A stretch of DNA of 64,000 nucleotides, taken from Zerene cesonia. Taxonomy: Eukaryota > Arthropoda > Insecta > Lepidoptera > Pieridae. The translations under genes and the position numbers were made by a program. Below the pieces are notes generated by a model, which was not told where the DNA came from, did not search any database, and saw nothing but the letters and a program-made list of their open reading frames with translations. The stretch is taken from positions 4,832,247 through 4,896,246 of the forward strand of contig NC_052127.1 in assembly GCF_012273895.1 (NCBI RefSeq), in the 5' to 3' direction. This document shows positions 13,028-26,078 of the stretch, piece by piece. Numbering within the stretch: position 1 is the stretch's first letter; each line of letters opens with the position of its first letter.

Positions 13028-13213
13028 TCCTACAAATATTATAAATGCGTAAGTTTGTAAGGATGTGTGTTTGTTACTCTTTCACGCAAAAACTGCTGAA
13101 CCGATTGCAATGAAATTTGGTGCGTGGAACTGGAATAACATATGAGCAACTTTTTATCCCGATATTCCTACGGGATACGGACTTACGAGGGTGAAACCGC
13201 GGGGCGCAGCTAG
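13028..13213 (+). mobile_element. Helitron-like element, family 1
   Basis: TCCTACAAATATTATAAATG to CGCGGGGCGCAGCTAG, full length apart from a short internal deletion after GGTGCGTGG. Confidence 0.65.
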
Positions 13214-13835
13214 TTCAAAATAAACGTGTTGAACTGAAGCGTAATTACAATAACGAATCGATAATATATTTTGCAATCGTATTTAGTATAAACTACAGGA
13301 CTTATGAGATGTTTTCGTTGAAGAAATATGAACAATGTCTGTGGTGTACGGAGTCAGTATGTATGATTGATATAAAGAAAATATGAACCTTCTACTGGTT
13401 TTAGGACATCACTAAAACGATAATTTTCTTCAAGACCAAGCGATAGTGCTAAATTTAACCGTCTTAATGCTATGAAAGAAACATAATACCGCATTACAAG
13501 TAAATTACCTCAGAATAATTATACCATTATCTATTATTATATTAGCCAATACATAAATCTAGTCCATCTCACACTAGAACGTGGAAAATGTATTAATTAG
13601 TTAATAATTGCGTATTTCTATTTCAATTCTTAACAGTAAGATTGCACAGTTTGTCTCTTTAATGTCCATATGCAACGTAATTATTTCATAATAAGCTTCA
13701 TAATACGGCATGGCGTGTATTTTTCAATCCCACGCACCGTTGTTTGGCTAGTTTTGACAATATTCAAGGTCGTTTGGACGAATGAACTCTTTATGAGGTG
13801 ATTGTTTATTAGAATAATTCGTTTAGAGAAGAGCA

Positions 13836-14078
13836 GAGAGGTGGTTTAGTGGTTAGGACCTTAGACTTTAAAGCAAGCGATCGAAGGTTCGAGATGAGCG
13901 TGCAAGATATCTACTAGCATATTAGCATACTAGCATACTAGCATATTGTCCACATTACTGCTCGCAATGTTGAAGGAAAATAATTAATCACCAGTCTGTC
14001 GACTCGCACTTGCCCAACTTGCTGGATTACGACCTGAACCTTCATAGGACGGCTGTGTCTCTGCAGTGGTTGATGATA
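13836..14078 (+). mobile_element. Diverged SINE of the (GAT)n-tail family
   Basis: The head GGTGGTTTAGTGGTTAGGAC and the B box GGTTCGAGATG are recognisable, as is the tail GGACGGCTGTGTCTCTGCAG followed by GATGATAATAA. The middle carries a private tandem array of TAGCATAC-type units (13910-13946) and a deletion. Confidence 0.65.
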
Positions 14079-15743
14079 ATAAGGCTCCTATGATTATACG
14101 TAAATATATATTAACGGCTATCTTTATTTTTACAATTTGATACACAAAATCGTGTTTAGTATGTAAAATCAACCCACTTGAAACCATTTAGTATAACGGT
14201 GTAATGATTTTAATAATGTTAACTTTAATTTCTTATTCTTGTATCATATGAAAAGGTTTTTATTTATTTATTTTTATTTAATTATTTATATAAACTAAAA
14301 ATATACATAAACATTAACGACACGATGTCTAAGATAAAAGCTTTATATTTCTTCCATTATGGCAATAAGTTTCAACTTCTAAAAGCTTTATACAAAAGAA
14401 ATATTCACATATGACATATGCCAATACATACACAGATTAAATATATAATACCATTTCGTAGAACCTGTGTGTGACTCAGATATTGACATTGAAATATGTA
14501 TTAGTTTTTTTCCATATATATATTAAGAACGTTTTTGCTACATAATGAGTTTGTAGTTTGATTCGGTAGTTATGGTAGAGTAGTTACAGTAAATACACCT
14601 GTTTTTATAGATGCTAGTTCTTCTTTTTTGTGACGAAACTGATAGAACCTTGTTAAAGCTATATGAAGATTTTTTGGTGCTGTGTCATTAAAGAAACTCA
14701 TTTTTTATTGGATTTTATAAGCAAAATTAATTAACTGATCTATAAATTAAAAAATATGGAGCGATGTCACGACAAAGTATGATAACAACATAAACACTTA
14801 TATTAAGTTATATAGATTTGAAAATGTAAATTAAGCTATTTTCTTATTATATCTGACATTTAATCCCTTTCAAACTCTTTCTTTTCATCTTGTTATAAAA
14901 AATAAAAGATAAAAGAACGGATATAACCACACCGAAAAGCATAAAAAAGTAAAAGTATTGAATTAACCGCCAAAACCGTCACGTCATGTCTGCACGTGCG
15001 TGTGTTTTTTTAAACTAACTCTTAAAGTTCTTATTTTTTATTATTAATTAACATTATAATAGGAAAAAACAAATATGGCTGATGGTAAGACGAGGGATGG
15101 TTTTGATTGAATAGAACAAGAGATTAAAATGCTTTGTTCAATAGACTATAGAGTAGGTATGTGAATATATGTCATGTATTTATAGACAATGATAATAGAC
15201 AATAGCATTCTTTATACAATCTGTGCTGTCATGAAACAATGACATTACTATACAAGACATTAATTATATTTTCTTGTATACATAAAATGAGATCTGAATC
15301 ATGTATTTTCCAAACTATTACGCATGATTTTGTGAGCACGAAAAGGAAACGAAAACGTTATTGCAAAATAATTAAAACCCTACGAATAATTAGATTAATA
15401 GTCAAATTATCCCATTAGTGGCACGTAGTTTTTAGAAAACGCACTATCCGGCGTTTATATGGAATGTTCTAGAACTAATTTAACGAATACTTCTTACTTG
15501 CTTCAGAATTCTCTCGATAGTGATGGTTGCGATGACATATTTATTATGAAATTCGTTGATTATGTGCGGACTGAGCTATTATGTTCCAAATAAAGGTTCT
15601 GAATAGTTTGGTTGCGAAAATTTCTAAATATCGTTAAAACACATAAAATCCTACTTTACTTATTGAGCAAAATGTTATTTACATGCACAAAAAAGCGAAA
15701 ATACTCTAACATAATAGTCATTTCAACGATGCAAATGTATATG

Positions 15744-15885
15744 TGAATGAATGAATGAATGAAAATTCTTTATTGCGTAAAAAATTCAAAAATAAGCAGT
15801 CGAACAAAAGAAACTTAAATTAAATTCCCAAAGGGCGGCCTTATCGCTTGGTAGCGATCTCTACCAGGCAACCGAATATATATAG
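15744..15885 (-). mobile_element. LINE 3' end (GGCGGCCTTATCGC family)
   Basis: (TGAA)5 at 15744-15763, AATTCTTTATTGCGTAAAA, then AAAGGGCGGCCTTATCGCTT and GTAGCGATCTCTACCAGGCA. A degraded relative lies at 58250-58300 and an interrupted one at 27005-27225. Confidence 0.5.
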
Positions 15886-16749
15886 CTGCGAAATCTAAAA
15901 CCCTTGATTATGGGATAATTTCGAACATATTAAAAGACGTTCAGAACACATAAATAAGCAAGCTCGCCCACTCAATGTCATAGATAAGCAATTACTTTGC
16001 TCTGTCATTATCGTTGTTTGTAAAATTCTATTTTGTATACAACCTACCCGCGACCGTGAGGGCTACGAGTTGCCATGTACTAACATCATTATACTGTCTT
16101 TCAAGTGTCAAAACAGGTTTGTTACGCGCTTGATGATAAAAAATGGTATAATGAGACATAGAAGCGGTTTTATTGATGTACCTGTAACGCGAATATATGG
16201 CGATAGACTGGTGGTTCAATATTTAATTGAATGAGACTGATATACTTGGAATTGATATTTAATTTTACAGTTTACTAATAATCATGTGAACTTAACAAAT
16301 TGCAAGGTTCTTCAATGCAAAAATTACCAAAAAAAATTAGGTTTAAATTAAAAATTTATCCAACTCTACTTTAAAAGTTGTTAAAAAATAACAGATTCCT
16401 TTTTCTTTTGAACGATGAATGGAGTAAATTTATTATATCTAAGTACGTTCAAAACTTGACATGACTTGGCATAGTTTTTGCGAGATCGTGCGATGAAAAT
16501 TGTAATTATAAGAGCCAATAACCCTTATTATATCGGCCTCAGTGTTAATGGCATGAGATACTAGATTTAATCAATTTAGATGTTGTTGCAATTTTAACTT
16601 TTTATATTTCTTTAAGAAGTATTTACTTTTCTGTGTGTTTATACTCTCTATTCACAGGTCATGATCAGATGAATATAGAAGCAATAAAATCATTTGATTT
16701 CATAATAGAAAATTATCGAATAGTCATCTGATGAATCTTCGTAATATAT

Positions 16750-16955
16750 AAAAATCCAGTGTCATGATGTATCTCCCGATGAACTCTTCACCGACTAAAC
16801 CGATTTTGATGAAATTTGGCATTTTATGTGTAATTTGTTCCAACTTAAGATATAGGATAGTTTTTATGTCGATTAATTATCCCAATAATTTATAATCGAA
16901 ATATTTTTAATTATTCCTCAGCCACAGCAACGCGTGGCCGGGTATGCAAGTATTT
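16750..16955 (+). mobile_element. Helitron-like element (CGCGTGGCCGGGTA type)
   Basis: ATAAAAATCCAGTGTCATGA, CCGATTTTGATGAAATTTGG and GCAACGCGTGGCCGGGTATG. The terminal CTAG is gone. Confidence 0.45.
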
Positions 16956-17765
16956 TTATATTTGTTCAAAAACAGGGTATTCACTCTTTAAATATTTATG
17001 TACTTACTGTTCCTTTAATTGGAATCAGTTCAAAAAATATGTTACAAAAAAGTGGTCCCAAAGAGATTCTATTAAATTCACTCGGAGTCCGGCCAAGTTA
17101 CAAACATCCGTCGCACAATAAGATATGCTCATAATTTTACTCAGTCAGTAAAGACTTTAATTAAAACTTCCTCACAACCCTATAGTTTATACATTAGTAC
17201 TATCTTCTTAATTAATTGGCTTTCGGTTAATTGACCAGTGCATAAAAATAAACCAATCCGATTATATCTTGCGAGGATTCTAATAACTTTATTTTTGCCG
17301 TGAGAAAATGTGGTGAGCTCAGAAGTATCATAAATTATCTATTTATATTATGGTATAGGACTAATTATAGGGAAATTAAGTTTTTTATATATGCATTTAT
17401 TATTGCTTTCTTAGAAACCGAAAACAATAACGTAAAGTAACGTAGTAGTATATATACAATATAATACGCATAAACTAATCACCGAATAAATTATGCTGAA
17501 GTTGTTACCTTCTTCATTTTGTGACAATAAAAAAATTTGATAATTAAGAAATTGATAAGCGATGTTAAAATCATTGTATCTAACTTATAATCTTTGTTCT
17601 GATGTATTTGTTTTGTTATCGTTATATATGGTTCTATTGTGTTCTTTGTGATAACGCGATTAGGCATATAAAGCAACAACGAATTTAAATAGCACTCTTT
17701 TGTATAATGCTTTTCAAAATATATAAGTTTTCTCGCATAATAATGACTTGTGTTTTTTGTTCTAG

Positions 17766-18357
17766 GTGCATTTAGCATGGCTTGAAACAATGTTTCGCAC
17801 GGCGTCAGTAGAGGGCTCAGGGCCGAGGACGCCGCCCGCCTACGCCCCACATCCCCCTTACGTCCCGCCCCGCTTCTTTCCCCCGCGGATACGACCCCCG
17901 CCCCCGCAGTACTGTTTTGACGCGGCCCGGTTCGCGTGTGACGCGTCCAAACCACGGTACTTGGACGTGGAACGGGAGAGGCTGGTCACCAGGTGGTTAG
18001 CTGAAGCCAACGAAGCGCTGGTCCGTCGCGATAGACCGCCCAGGTACAAACCACGGAGTTCCGAGAGGAGACTGGAGTATCTAGAAAGGAGGCCGAACGC
18101 GCCAGAATGGGCCGACAACTTCTTGCTCGGTAGAAGGAACGACTCCGCGGAGCCGGAGGGAGAGAGTGAATGCATGACGCTTAAAGATTTCGTTGATAAG
18201 TTTTCCTTGCCCCGTGTAGTGAAATTGGACGGTGAGGATAGGGCAGTGTTGTTGTATCGTGTGTTGGAGGCGCACAGGCGGGTGGAGGCCGTGCCGCTAT
18301 CGGGAAAGAAGGGGAAGCTGGTGGGGAAGCCGCTGTATATCCCTGATTCTTATGATG
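17766..18357 (+). CDS. sano: CABIT-domain adaptor protein (GAREM/Serrano family), first recognisable coding exon
   Basis: This GC-rich exon follows a strong acceptor (TTTTTTGTTCTAG before 17766); an in-frame TAG sits just upstream, so the open frame cannot extend further 5' without splicing. The first Met is at 17790, and numbering here starts from it. Residues 12-41 are proline-rich and contain two PPxY motifs (PPAY 15-18, PPQY 38-41). Residues 55-115 are Arg/Glu-rich. From about residue 129 the chain reads MTLKDFVDKFSLPRVVKL, then a beta-rich stretch, which is the start of a CABIT domain as found in THEMIS, GAREM and fly Serrano (the fold and family are established knowledge; the assignment is mine). 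The exon ends in phase 1 at GATG|GTGAGT. Read through without splicing, it would stop at 18386. CABIT proteins of this family are cytoplasmic signalling adaptors; fly Serrano acts in planar cell polarity. The orthology is inferred. Whether translation starts here or in an upstream exon is open. Confidence 0.8.
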
Positions 18358-18445
18358 GTGAGTTGTTTTACTTTAATAGGAAATAATTTTAATTTTGCGG
18401 TGTCTTTTTAAGTTTTTCGTTGTGTATTAGTAGACGTGTGGTCGC

Positions 18446-18479
18446 GTGTGTGTATGTGTGTGTGTGTGTGTGTGTGTGT
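18446..18479. repeat. (GT)n microsatellite at an assembly gap
   Basis: GCGTGTGTGTATGTGTGTGT and onward, running directly into the N block, about 90 bases after the donor of the first CABIT exon. The array length is therefore unknown. Confidence 0.85.
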
Positions 18480-18540
18480 NNNNNNNNNNNNNNNNNNNNN
18501 NNNNNNNNNNNNNNNNNNNNNNNNNNNNNNNNNNNNNNNN
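18480..18540. other. Assembly gap (61 N)
   Basis: A run of N directly after the GT microsatellite. Confidence 0.99.
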
Positions 18541-19320
18541 ATATTAAAGTGTACATTTTCTTTTTTACCTACAGTTCTTGTCTACAGTCTCAATTCCTAT
18601 TAAGTGGGTCTAACAGCCCGACATCACACGAATTGAATGGAATCTATCAAAATGTAATAAAACCACTGGCCATCTAAGAAAATCAAAATCTGGCATAAAA
18701 GTAAAATTTCACATAGCCTTATCAGTTAAAGGATAGCAATTTACATAAGACATGAAATCTATGCCTAGGCATTATGAAGTTAGCTAACGTCCACAATAGA
18801 TTATCTTCAATGCCCTAAATGCTTGGACGATTGGAAATTATTAACTCAAAACGTCCACAAAATTGCATCTTATGTCATAAATCTTAAGCTATAATTTGCC
18901 TTGTAAATCAAAGTTCCAACGATTATCTGAAATACGTGCAAACGTGGACCTTAGTACGAAATCTTAAAATACAATTTGGCGCGGTAGGCATAATTTGTGA
19001 ATCACACGCGATGTGCAACCATAACGCGTTGCAATAAGAGTTATTTTATGCGAGTGCATCGGATAATTATTTTTTGAACGTTTTCCTAGATATGCATTTT
19101 TGTAGATTATGATAAGCCATTACCTCACCTCATGGTCGGAGGTAACGACAAAGCGGTTATGATGAATTTTTCTTTCATTGACAGGACAATAAATAGGCTT
19201 TAACCATCTAACGATGTCTCATTATGTCAAATTTGTATTGATTTTAAACAACTTCAAAATAACGAACAGACAGATTATATGTGTATTTTTGCTTGTTAAC
19301 TTGTTCGTAAATATAGGTGA

Positions 19321-19500
19321 CTAGACACTCGTTGTGGCTCCGCCTTTAGCATTTAATCGGGATAAAAATTATCCGATCACCCAAGTCAAGTCACATCCTG
19401 TCTGTATACTAAAATGTCATCAAAATCCGTTCAGTAGTTTCAGTGTGATTGACGGACAAACTTCCAAATAAACAAATTTTTACATTTATAATATTAGTGT
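19321..19500 (-). mobile_element. Helitron-like element, family 2
   Basis: Reverse copy from CTAGACACTCGTTGTGGCTC through GATTGACGGACAAACTTCC to ATTTATAATATTAGTGTGA. Confidence 0.55.
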
Positions 19501-20080
19501 GATTATTTCAACAATTAGGAATGGAGATCGATCACCATTTTGTTTGATAAGCAAGAAGTTAAAGTTAGAAGTTGCATAAACACTCAAACTTAGTAGACCT
19601 ACTCCGTTTTCTATGAGGATAAATGCGATAGTTAATAAAACTACATAAAACATAAACAATCAGTAAAGGATAAAATAAGCTTACATCAAGTATAGCCTTA
19701 AATCTTAGATAACCTATAATTCTATGTATGATAAATCTATGTATACAAAACATCAAATGTATTAATTTTATTGCAATTCGATTCAAAAAAATGCGATTAT
19801 TCGATGAATCAAAAAGGGTGTCTTTTGTCGTAAAACCTGTATAAAATCAGAGATTAAACTTACAGATAATTATTTATATATTATCATGCAAATAAAACGG
19901 AATTTAAATCGGAAAACAAGTTGATAATTTCACGTGGAATTTTATAATCTAATTTATACAATTGTAGCAGTAAATAATTGCCCTAACTGGATCTATTCAA
20001 GGTTATAAAGTAACTATCCTTTAACGCCACAATATCTAAATTAAGATAATGTTCTAAAAGACTATTAACTTACAGTATAA

Positions 20081-20318
20081 CTAGCTGTTGTCCGCAGCTT
20101 CACCCGCGCGGTCCTAATCATCATTATTTCATGGTACAAACTTTCATCTCCTATTTTATCCCCTTGGGGTTAGAATTTAGCAAAAATCCTCTTTTCTGGA
20201 AAATCCTCATGACCAATTTCAGCCCGTTCTGTCCAGTGGTTTGGGCTGTTCGTTGATAGAACATTATGTCACTCAGTCAGTCATTCTGTCACCTTTGAGT
20301 TTTATATATATTTACTTA
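20081..20318 (-). mobile_element. Helitron-like element (TTGTCCGCAGCTTC type)
   Basis: CTAGCTGTTGTCCGCAGCTT, then CACTCAGTCAGTCATTCTGT and ACCTTTGAGTTTTATATATA. A shorter relative, in + orientation, ends at 46669 (GCGGGTGAAGCTGTGGATGA, CAGCTAG). Confidence 0.5.
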
Positions 20319-21084
20319 TTGTATAATTTATATTTTACACCTTTATAGACCTGAACTAAATGAACGATGCGACATTTTTGAAAGACCATACCAGTTACAT
20401 AAGCCATTGATCAAAGAGCCTCCAGCGATAATTATACATGCGATATATTTTAAATTTTACAAGCGAAAAATTATAGTATACACCACACCGCAGGCAATTA
20501 TTCATAATAATATCATTGTTACAGTTATAAATCATGCCTTTATAGACTCAACAGGTGTTATTGTGAAGAATACATTACATATAATAGTTGGTAGTAATTA
20601 TATTAATGCTATGAGCACCATAAATTGTACACTTCATAATTCACGCGTGTTTTATAAATTAGTTTGTTTTTTAATTTAGTTGATATCCTTGATCTATAAG
20701 TAACCAATTTGTATTGTTATTTTATAGAAAAATCTGAGCAAACTTCTACTTTTCACGTACAGAACCCCCCTACTACTTGGACAGAGAATATGGTAATTTA
20801 GATATGATTCAAAAAACTATACCTATCCTGTGTTTTTACTAGAATCAATATTAAATGTTAAATTTCTAAGGATAAATGTAAATCAGCCATCCGCTTCCAC
20901 GTCTTCCGCGCCCAAAAGGGGCGTTACCGTCCACTTTGAGAAGCACTAAAAGAATAAAGCTTATAGATATATTGGCGTATGCGGTGCAGATATATGTATA
21001 AACGTTTCGGGTTTGTGCGGCCAGAGGCAATATTGACTCAACAATGACCTATCATACTTTAACACCAAAAGTCTATAAGTTCGA

Positions 21085-21205
21085 AATTAAAGACTTTTTA
21101 ACGGATTACTTGTTCCAAACGTCGGGTTATATAATATAATGAATAAATTGCGTTTAAAATCCGTTAAAAGTTTAAACGTATAATGCTCGCGTAAAATCAA
21201 ACATA
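21085..21205 (+). mobile_element. Penelope-like tail with inverted arms
   Basis: ATTAAAGACTTTTTAACGGA and AATCCGTTAAAAGTTTAA are inverted relative to each other around CCAAACGTCGGGTTATATAA; followed by CTCGCGTAAAATCAAACATA as in the copy at 32720. Confidence 0.4.
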
Positions 21206-21801
21206 AGAAAATAGTCTATGAGTCTATTGTATCTAATTATTATATCACATTTAATTGCATATACATACATACAGGTGGTTTTACGTAGATATGTTATAAG
21301 TAAAATATTAAATATTCACGGAAGTTACAATTGTCTATTTTTTGTTTAGATTAATTGGCTATTAATTACTTTTGTAGTTGAATATAAATGTGACCTATTA
21401 TTTTTTTATTTTAATGTTTTTGGTATAATCGTGGCTGTGAACGTGTATAAGTTACTTTAATCGTGTGTGTTGGAATTTATTCTTACTATTTATTGTAAAA
21501 AATGAATACAGTAAATGGAATAGAAAAAAATTGTTTCCAAAACAATGATATGACACATAGGATCACTACAGATAGGATTATTACTAACATAACATACATA
21601 TAACATAATACAAAAGACGAAATTTTATCGTATGTCTGTATCAACTCGATACAAAAGGACTGTAACTCTGTTATTCTGTCAACACCATAAACTAAAGAGA
21701 CGAGTGATTATTTAAGAATGCTTATATTTTTGGAGATTGTAGATGGATGGTTGAACGAATTATAATCTCAACAAGATACTAAATATAAAAGTTATATTGG
21801 A

Positions 21802-22011
21802 CTAGCTGCGCCCCTCGGTTTCATCCGCGTAAGTTCTCGTAGGATTATCGAGAAAATAAAAAGTAGCCTATGTATTATTCCGGTTGTCCAGCTATCTACG
21901 TACCAATTTTCATTGCAACCGGTTCAGTAGTTCTTTCGTGAAAGAGAAACAAACATCCATATATACATACGTCCATCCATACAAACTTTCCCGTTTATAA
22001 TATTTGTAGGA
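21802..22011 (-). mobile_element. Helitron-like element, family 1
   Basis: Reverse orientation from CTAGCTGCGCCCCTCGGTTT to GTTTATAATATTTGTAGGA, nearly full length and moderately diverged. Confidence 0.6.
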
Positions 22012-22897
22012 GGTAGATTAAGGTCTTTATTACTATCATATAAATGTTATATTATTATGTAATAATAATTATTAAGTATATTGTGCAAAAAGGTTTTGCC
22101 AAATATTTATACAAATAGTAGTTATATCCCCAATTTAGTTATTTAATCCCTGTGGATAGATACACATAAAGTATTGTATTTATAACACTCGTTCAGATGT
22201 AAACTGACCATCTTGAATATTGTCTAACCATATATGTAACCATGGCAACGGTCAATAGTATTGATGTTAGGGTGTCGATAATCCTTTGGAGTAATATTTA
22301 AGACGCATTGAATTGGTCATAATGGGAACACGTTTAGTTGTAGACTTGTATGTGTCCAATTATATTTATTAGTGCTAAGAAAATAAGGTTTTTTATAGGT
22401 TGTTTTGTATTTTTATATGCGAATAGCGAAGCGAATAATGACGATGCATATTTTACCGTACTTTAAAGCGATTACAGAAACGAAATTTATAAGTTTGTAG
22501 ACTGGAAATAATTACTTTCTGAGCACAGTTTTTAGTTTCACTTAATGTATAAATATGCCTCATTTTAAACAAATTTTTGATTTTTTTTTCGGGGCCTTAT
22601 GCATTTCTATACAATATAGTACTCGAGTTCCTTGAAGCTGTAATATTAATAGTATAATCTCTCTTGTCCTCAAATAAACATTAGGTAGAGGACACATGTA
22701 CGTCAATTAGTTTTAAAAGCAGTAGCGTGGGAGGGCCACGGCCTTACATGGTGAGGCCAATTACAAATCATGTTCAAAAAGGTTACAATATGCACAAATA
22801 TAAGATGCATTATATCACTGAGTAAAACAAAGTAATAACTAACATTTTAATTATTAAAATAATATCAATACTTGCGGGTAATTGCGAAGATATATGT

Positions 22898-23176
22898 GGG
22901 AGTCGAGAACGCTTCAGCACGCATTGGGCCAGCTCGCACAGGGGCAGTACCACAGCCCTACCGAAAACCGGAGTGAAATAATAGCATGCTTTGTGTTTCG
23001 AACGGTGAGTGGATGAGCCGGAGGCCTGTATCCTAATTCTTACCCTTCCAAGTCCTTTCCTTTTAAAGTCGACAATCCATTTGTAGAGGCGCAATTGACC
23101 TTATGCCTGTCCAAATATTTATGGGCGGTGGCGCTTACCATCAGGAGACCCACCAGCTCCATTGCCAACTATGACA
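22898..23176 (+). mobile_element. 5'-truncated LINE 3' end
   Basis: GGGAGTCGAGAACGCTTCAG, CGAACGGTGAGTGGATGAGC, TTTATGGGCGGTGGCGCTTA and AGGAGACCCACCAGCTCCAT. Colinear with 29938-30266 but lacking the poly-A. Confidence 0.6.
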
Positions 23177-23532
23177 GTATTAGTGTATTAGTATTTATAG
23201 TATATTAGTTATAAGAGTTATACATAAACAAAAATAAAATTTGTTCCTGCTATACACAGGCCTTCTCTGAAGACTGACCAAGTGCGGGTTCGAAGATATT
23301 ACATGACATCGAACTTTTAATTTTTTTGTATTTTGTATCATAATTATATCATTAAATGCTAATCTTAATAATTCGACCTACATACATAATATATCTACTG
23401 CTACTGTTGAAGTTGAATTCTGTCTATAAAATGCGTGGTTTCCAAAACATTTTCTTTTCAGTTCTTATATTTAATACTTGTTTTTGCTACATTCATTCTT
23501 AACTACATAGAGTTGTTACAAGATTTATCTTA

Positions 23533-23732
23533 TCCCACTAATATTATAAATGCGAAAGTTTGTGAGGATATGTATGTGTTTGTTGCTCTTTCACGCAATA
23601 ACTGCTGAACCGATTGCAATGAAATTTGGTACGGAAATAGCTGGACAACTGGAATATAATATAGTTAACTTTTTATCCCGATATTCCCACGGGATACGGA
23701 CTTACGCGGGTGAAACCGCGGGGCGCAGCTAG
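23533..23732 (+). mobile_element. Helitron-like element, family 1
   Basis: TCCCACTAATATTATAAATG to CCGCGGGGCGCAGCTAG. The element happens to be open in one frame, but the translation matches no protein and follows the repeat consensus. Confidence 0.65.
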
Positions 23733-24055
23733 TAAACTCATAAAGTTGTAATTATTTCTAAATTTTCTAACCAATACGTGAGGTGTAAAAAATCCACAGC
23801 AATCTGCCACAGTTGTCGCAAAACATCAACCATTAAGCCTTAAGGTTCCCTCACCCCTATTAAGCGTTGTTCGATCACTGGCTGGGGTCAATCGAACGAC
23901 CCTTGCCGTATATGGTCAGACTAATGGGACATCGATCGCGAATGTTAAAATAAACATACATTCCTTTCAATCAAGGATGGAACCGAATGGTTAGTATCAA
24001 TGATAAGTTGTTCGGGTTTGTTGTTTTAAGAATTAAATAGTTCCTTTATGAGATG

Positions 24056-24142
24056 GACCGTCTCCTTGGTACAGTGGCTGATGTAGGAGCGTAAAACCGA
24101 GGGGTCCTGGGTTTGATCCCGGGGGACTCAGAAAAAATTAAA
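24056..24142 (+). mobile_element. SINE head, second family, 3'-truncated
   Basis: CCGTCTCCTTGGTACAGTGG, then GAGGGGTCCTGGGTTTGATC and CCGGGGGACTC, are the tRNA-like head of the family at 11424. The 3' body is absent or unrecognisable. Confidence 0.55.
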
Positions 24143-24867
24143 TATAATATTTCGTTGAAGTCAAGGCTAGTAGATCGAATAAAATTGATTAAATTACGCA
24201 GCTTTTAGGCGCTACAAAAACTAAAAATATCTAATATTTTAGACGTAGACGCTGTAGACCCATTTGTAAACGCATTGGGCCAAAAGATTTCAACGCGCAT
24301 GCACCGCTGCAGGAAATTTAATAATCCCCCAAAATGTTAGAATTTTGAATGTATGATGAGAGATGAGAGAGATGTCTGACTTTATTCGGTCAGAAACTAC
24401 TCATTATACACATCAGTTTGATGATTAAAGCTTGATATAATGTAACATCAAAAGTGTGTTCATATAAATTACTTAATGTATAATAATTTCGAATATTGTA
24501 ATATATTTTAATACTTCAAATGAAGCATTCGAGAAACGTCAGTCCGAAATGACAAGGATTTGATGAAGGTTTTCGCTCTACAAAAACGTTTTTCACAGCG
24601 TCCATTCAGATTGTTCTGGAATCAACCCAACGTGTTATCAAATAATGTTCCAGCGCAAGCGAATTTCCTACTTACGCTTTATATATATGTATATATTAGA
24701 AATAACATACGTCAACCTCGACGGTCGCCTGGCAGAAAGCCTTCGAGCCATAAGACCGCCATTTGTACAAAATTTGTATATACAGATTTTGTTTCCTTAA
24801 TTATTGTGACCAATTGTAGAATAAAAAATGTGTAAATTACACTAATAAGCGTGACAGTATATATAGA

Positions 24868-25031
24868 TGTTTGTCCGTCAATCACGCTGAATCAACTGAA
24901 CGGATTTTGATGAAATTTGATATACAGACAGGGTATGAGATGACTTAGGTGATAGGATACTTTTATCCCGATTAAATATATGAGATTTAACAGGAATCAC
25001 GAATCCGGACGGAGTCGGGACGAGCGTCTAG
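24868..25031 (+). mobile_element. Helitron-like element, family 2
   Basis: GTTTGTCCGTCAATCACGCT to GAGTCGGGACGAGCGTCTAG, with the complete 3' end. Confidence 0.6.
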
Positions 25032-25604
25032 TAAAGAATAAATAAATTCCTCATAACACTCAATACTCATGCGCAGTTAAAAACGTCACAACTATATGAC
25101 AATGTACGTGATTAGAATGCATGCATACATGTGTGAGTCAGATAGCTGATTGTATCGCCCGTTATTCCTATTGAGTATGTTTGTGTTAGTTATGGCCTAT
25201 TATTGTTTTTAGAGGTCATTCGAAGGTCGTTTGTATGGTTAAGTACAGGTGTTAATGGGATGCATAATGATTTTGAATTATATTGAATGATTAGTGAATA
25301 AAATCAATTGCTCGGATATTCTAGAACTAGCTTTTATTTGGTTGTTTATACGATACTATAATACATTTTTTTATTATGTTAGTATGTTACTGTACTAGCT
25401 GGTCAGTAGAATAGACTACTGTACTATAGTATATATATAAACTATACTATAATATACTATAGTACTGTTCGAATATCATATCACAATGTGTTTGTTTCTC
25501 TCCATAATCTAAATAGCAAAAGTATTTGCTAAGCAAATATGTTGATTCCTATTGTATTATAATAACATCATACATATATACAACAGACTTTACGAATATT
25601 ATAT

Positions 25605-25762
25605 AGAGGATAGATTTATGAGTATGTTTGTACTCTGTTCACATAAAAACTACTTAACCGATTTCAAGATTTCTTTTACTATTAGAAAGCTGCATCTTCA
25701 TTGAGTGACATATGCTATATAGTAAATGCGTATACCACGGGCAAAGCCGGGGCTTAGACTAC
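25605..25762 (+). mobile_element. Helitron-like element (ACCACGGGCAAAGCCGGGG type)
   Basis: TATAGAGGATAGATTTATGA, then ATACCACGGGCAAAGCCGGG GCTTAG. A similar, shorter 3' part lies at 47215-47345. Confidence 0.45.
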
Positions 25763-26078
25763 TTTAATAATGTGTATACATTTTTAACGAATCCTTTAGT
25801 GGATAATTGAATAACTTGTAATATAAAGCACTCCGTAATGTCTTCCTCACACGACTCTCTTACTCCCATTTCATACAATCCCAATTCGAGCAGATCACAT
25901 ATATTCTCATACGTTACCTCGAAGTTGTGTTTACTAGAAACCCACTCCTCGCACGTGACTCGAATCCCTTCCCATTCCCTTTCGGTTGAAGCTTCTACTA
26001 TCAGTGTGATCTAAAACACGTTGAGACTGGAGTGAAGCTGTCGGCTTGCCTTGTGTTAGCATTTGCTTATATTAATAT

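Larger units (their letters stand above)
1..17765. other. Non-coding upstream flank (intergenic or 5' intron)
   Basis: AT-rich sequence with no exon that I can support. Apart from the repeats listed separately, I see nothing recognisable in 1-2120, 2240-3440, 3640-4430, 4660-5800, 6020-6860, 7180-7690, 7780-8370, 8850-10830, 11050-11420, 11620-12015, 12440-13020, 13220-13830, 14080-15740 and 15890-16750. The stretch 960-1140 (GC-richer, with GGGAAGGGGGTCGGACGGGG) could be part of a promoter or 5' exon but has no clear motif. The strong acceptor at 17765 shows that some exon must lie upstream, in this stretch or beyond. Confidence 0.6.

Noticed and set aside
15462..15474. Second GAA-nn-TTC-nn-GAA heat-shock-like site
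   Set aside because: No TATA box or start site downstream; one such match in a window this size is expected by chance.
17491..18275. Several minus-strand open frames around the first CABIT exon
   Set aside because: Antisense shadows of a GC-rich coding exon; they run into AT-rich intron with no domain resemblance.
23550..23732. A 60-codon frame
   Set aside because: Lies wholly inside a Helitron-like element.
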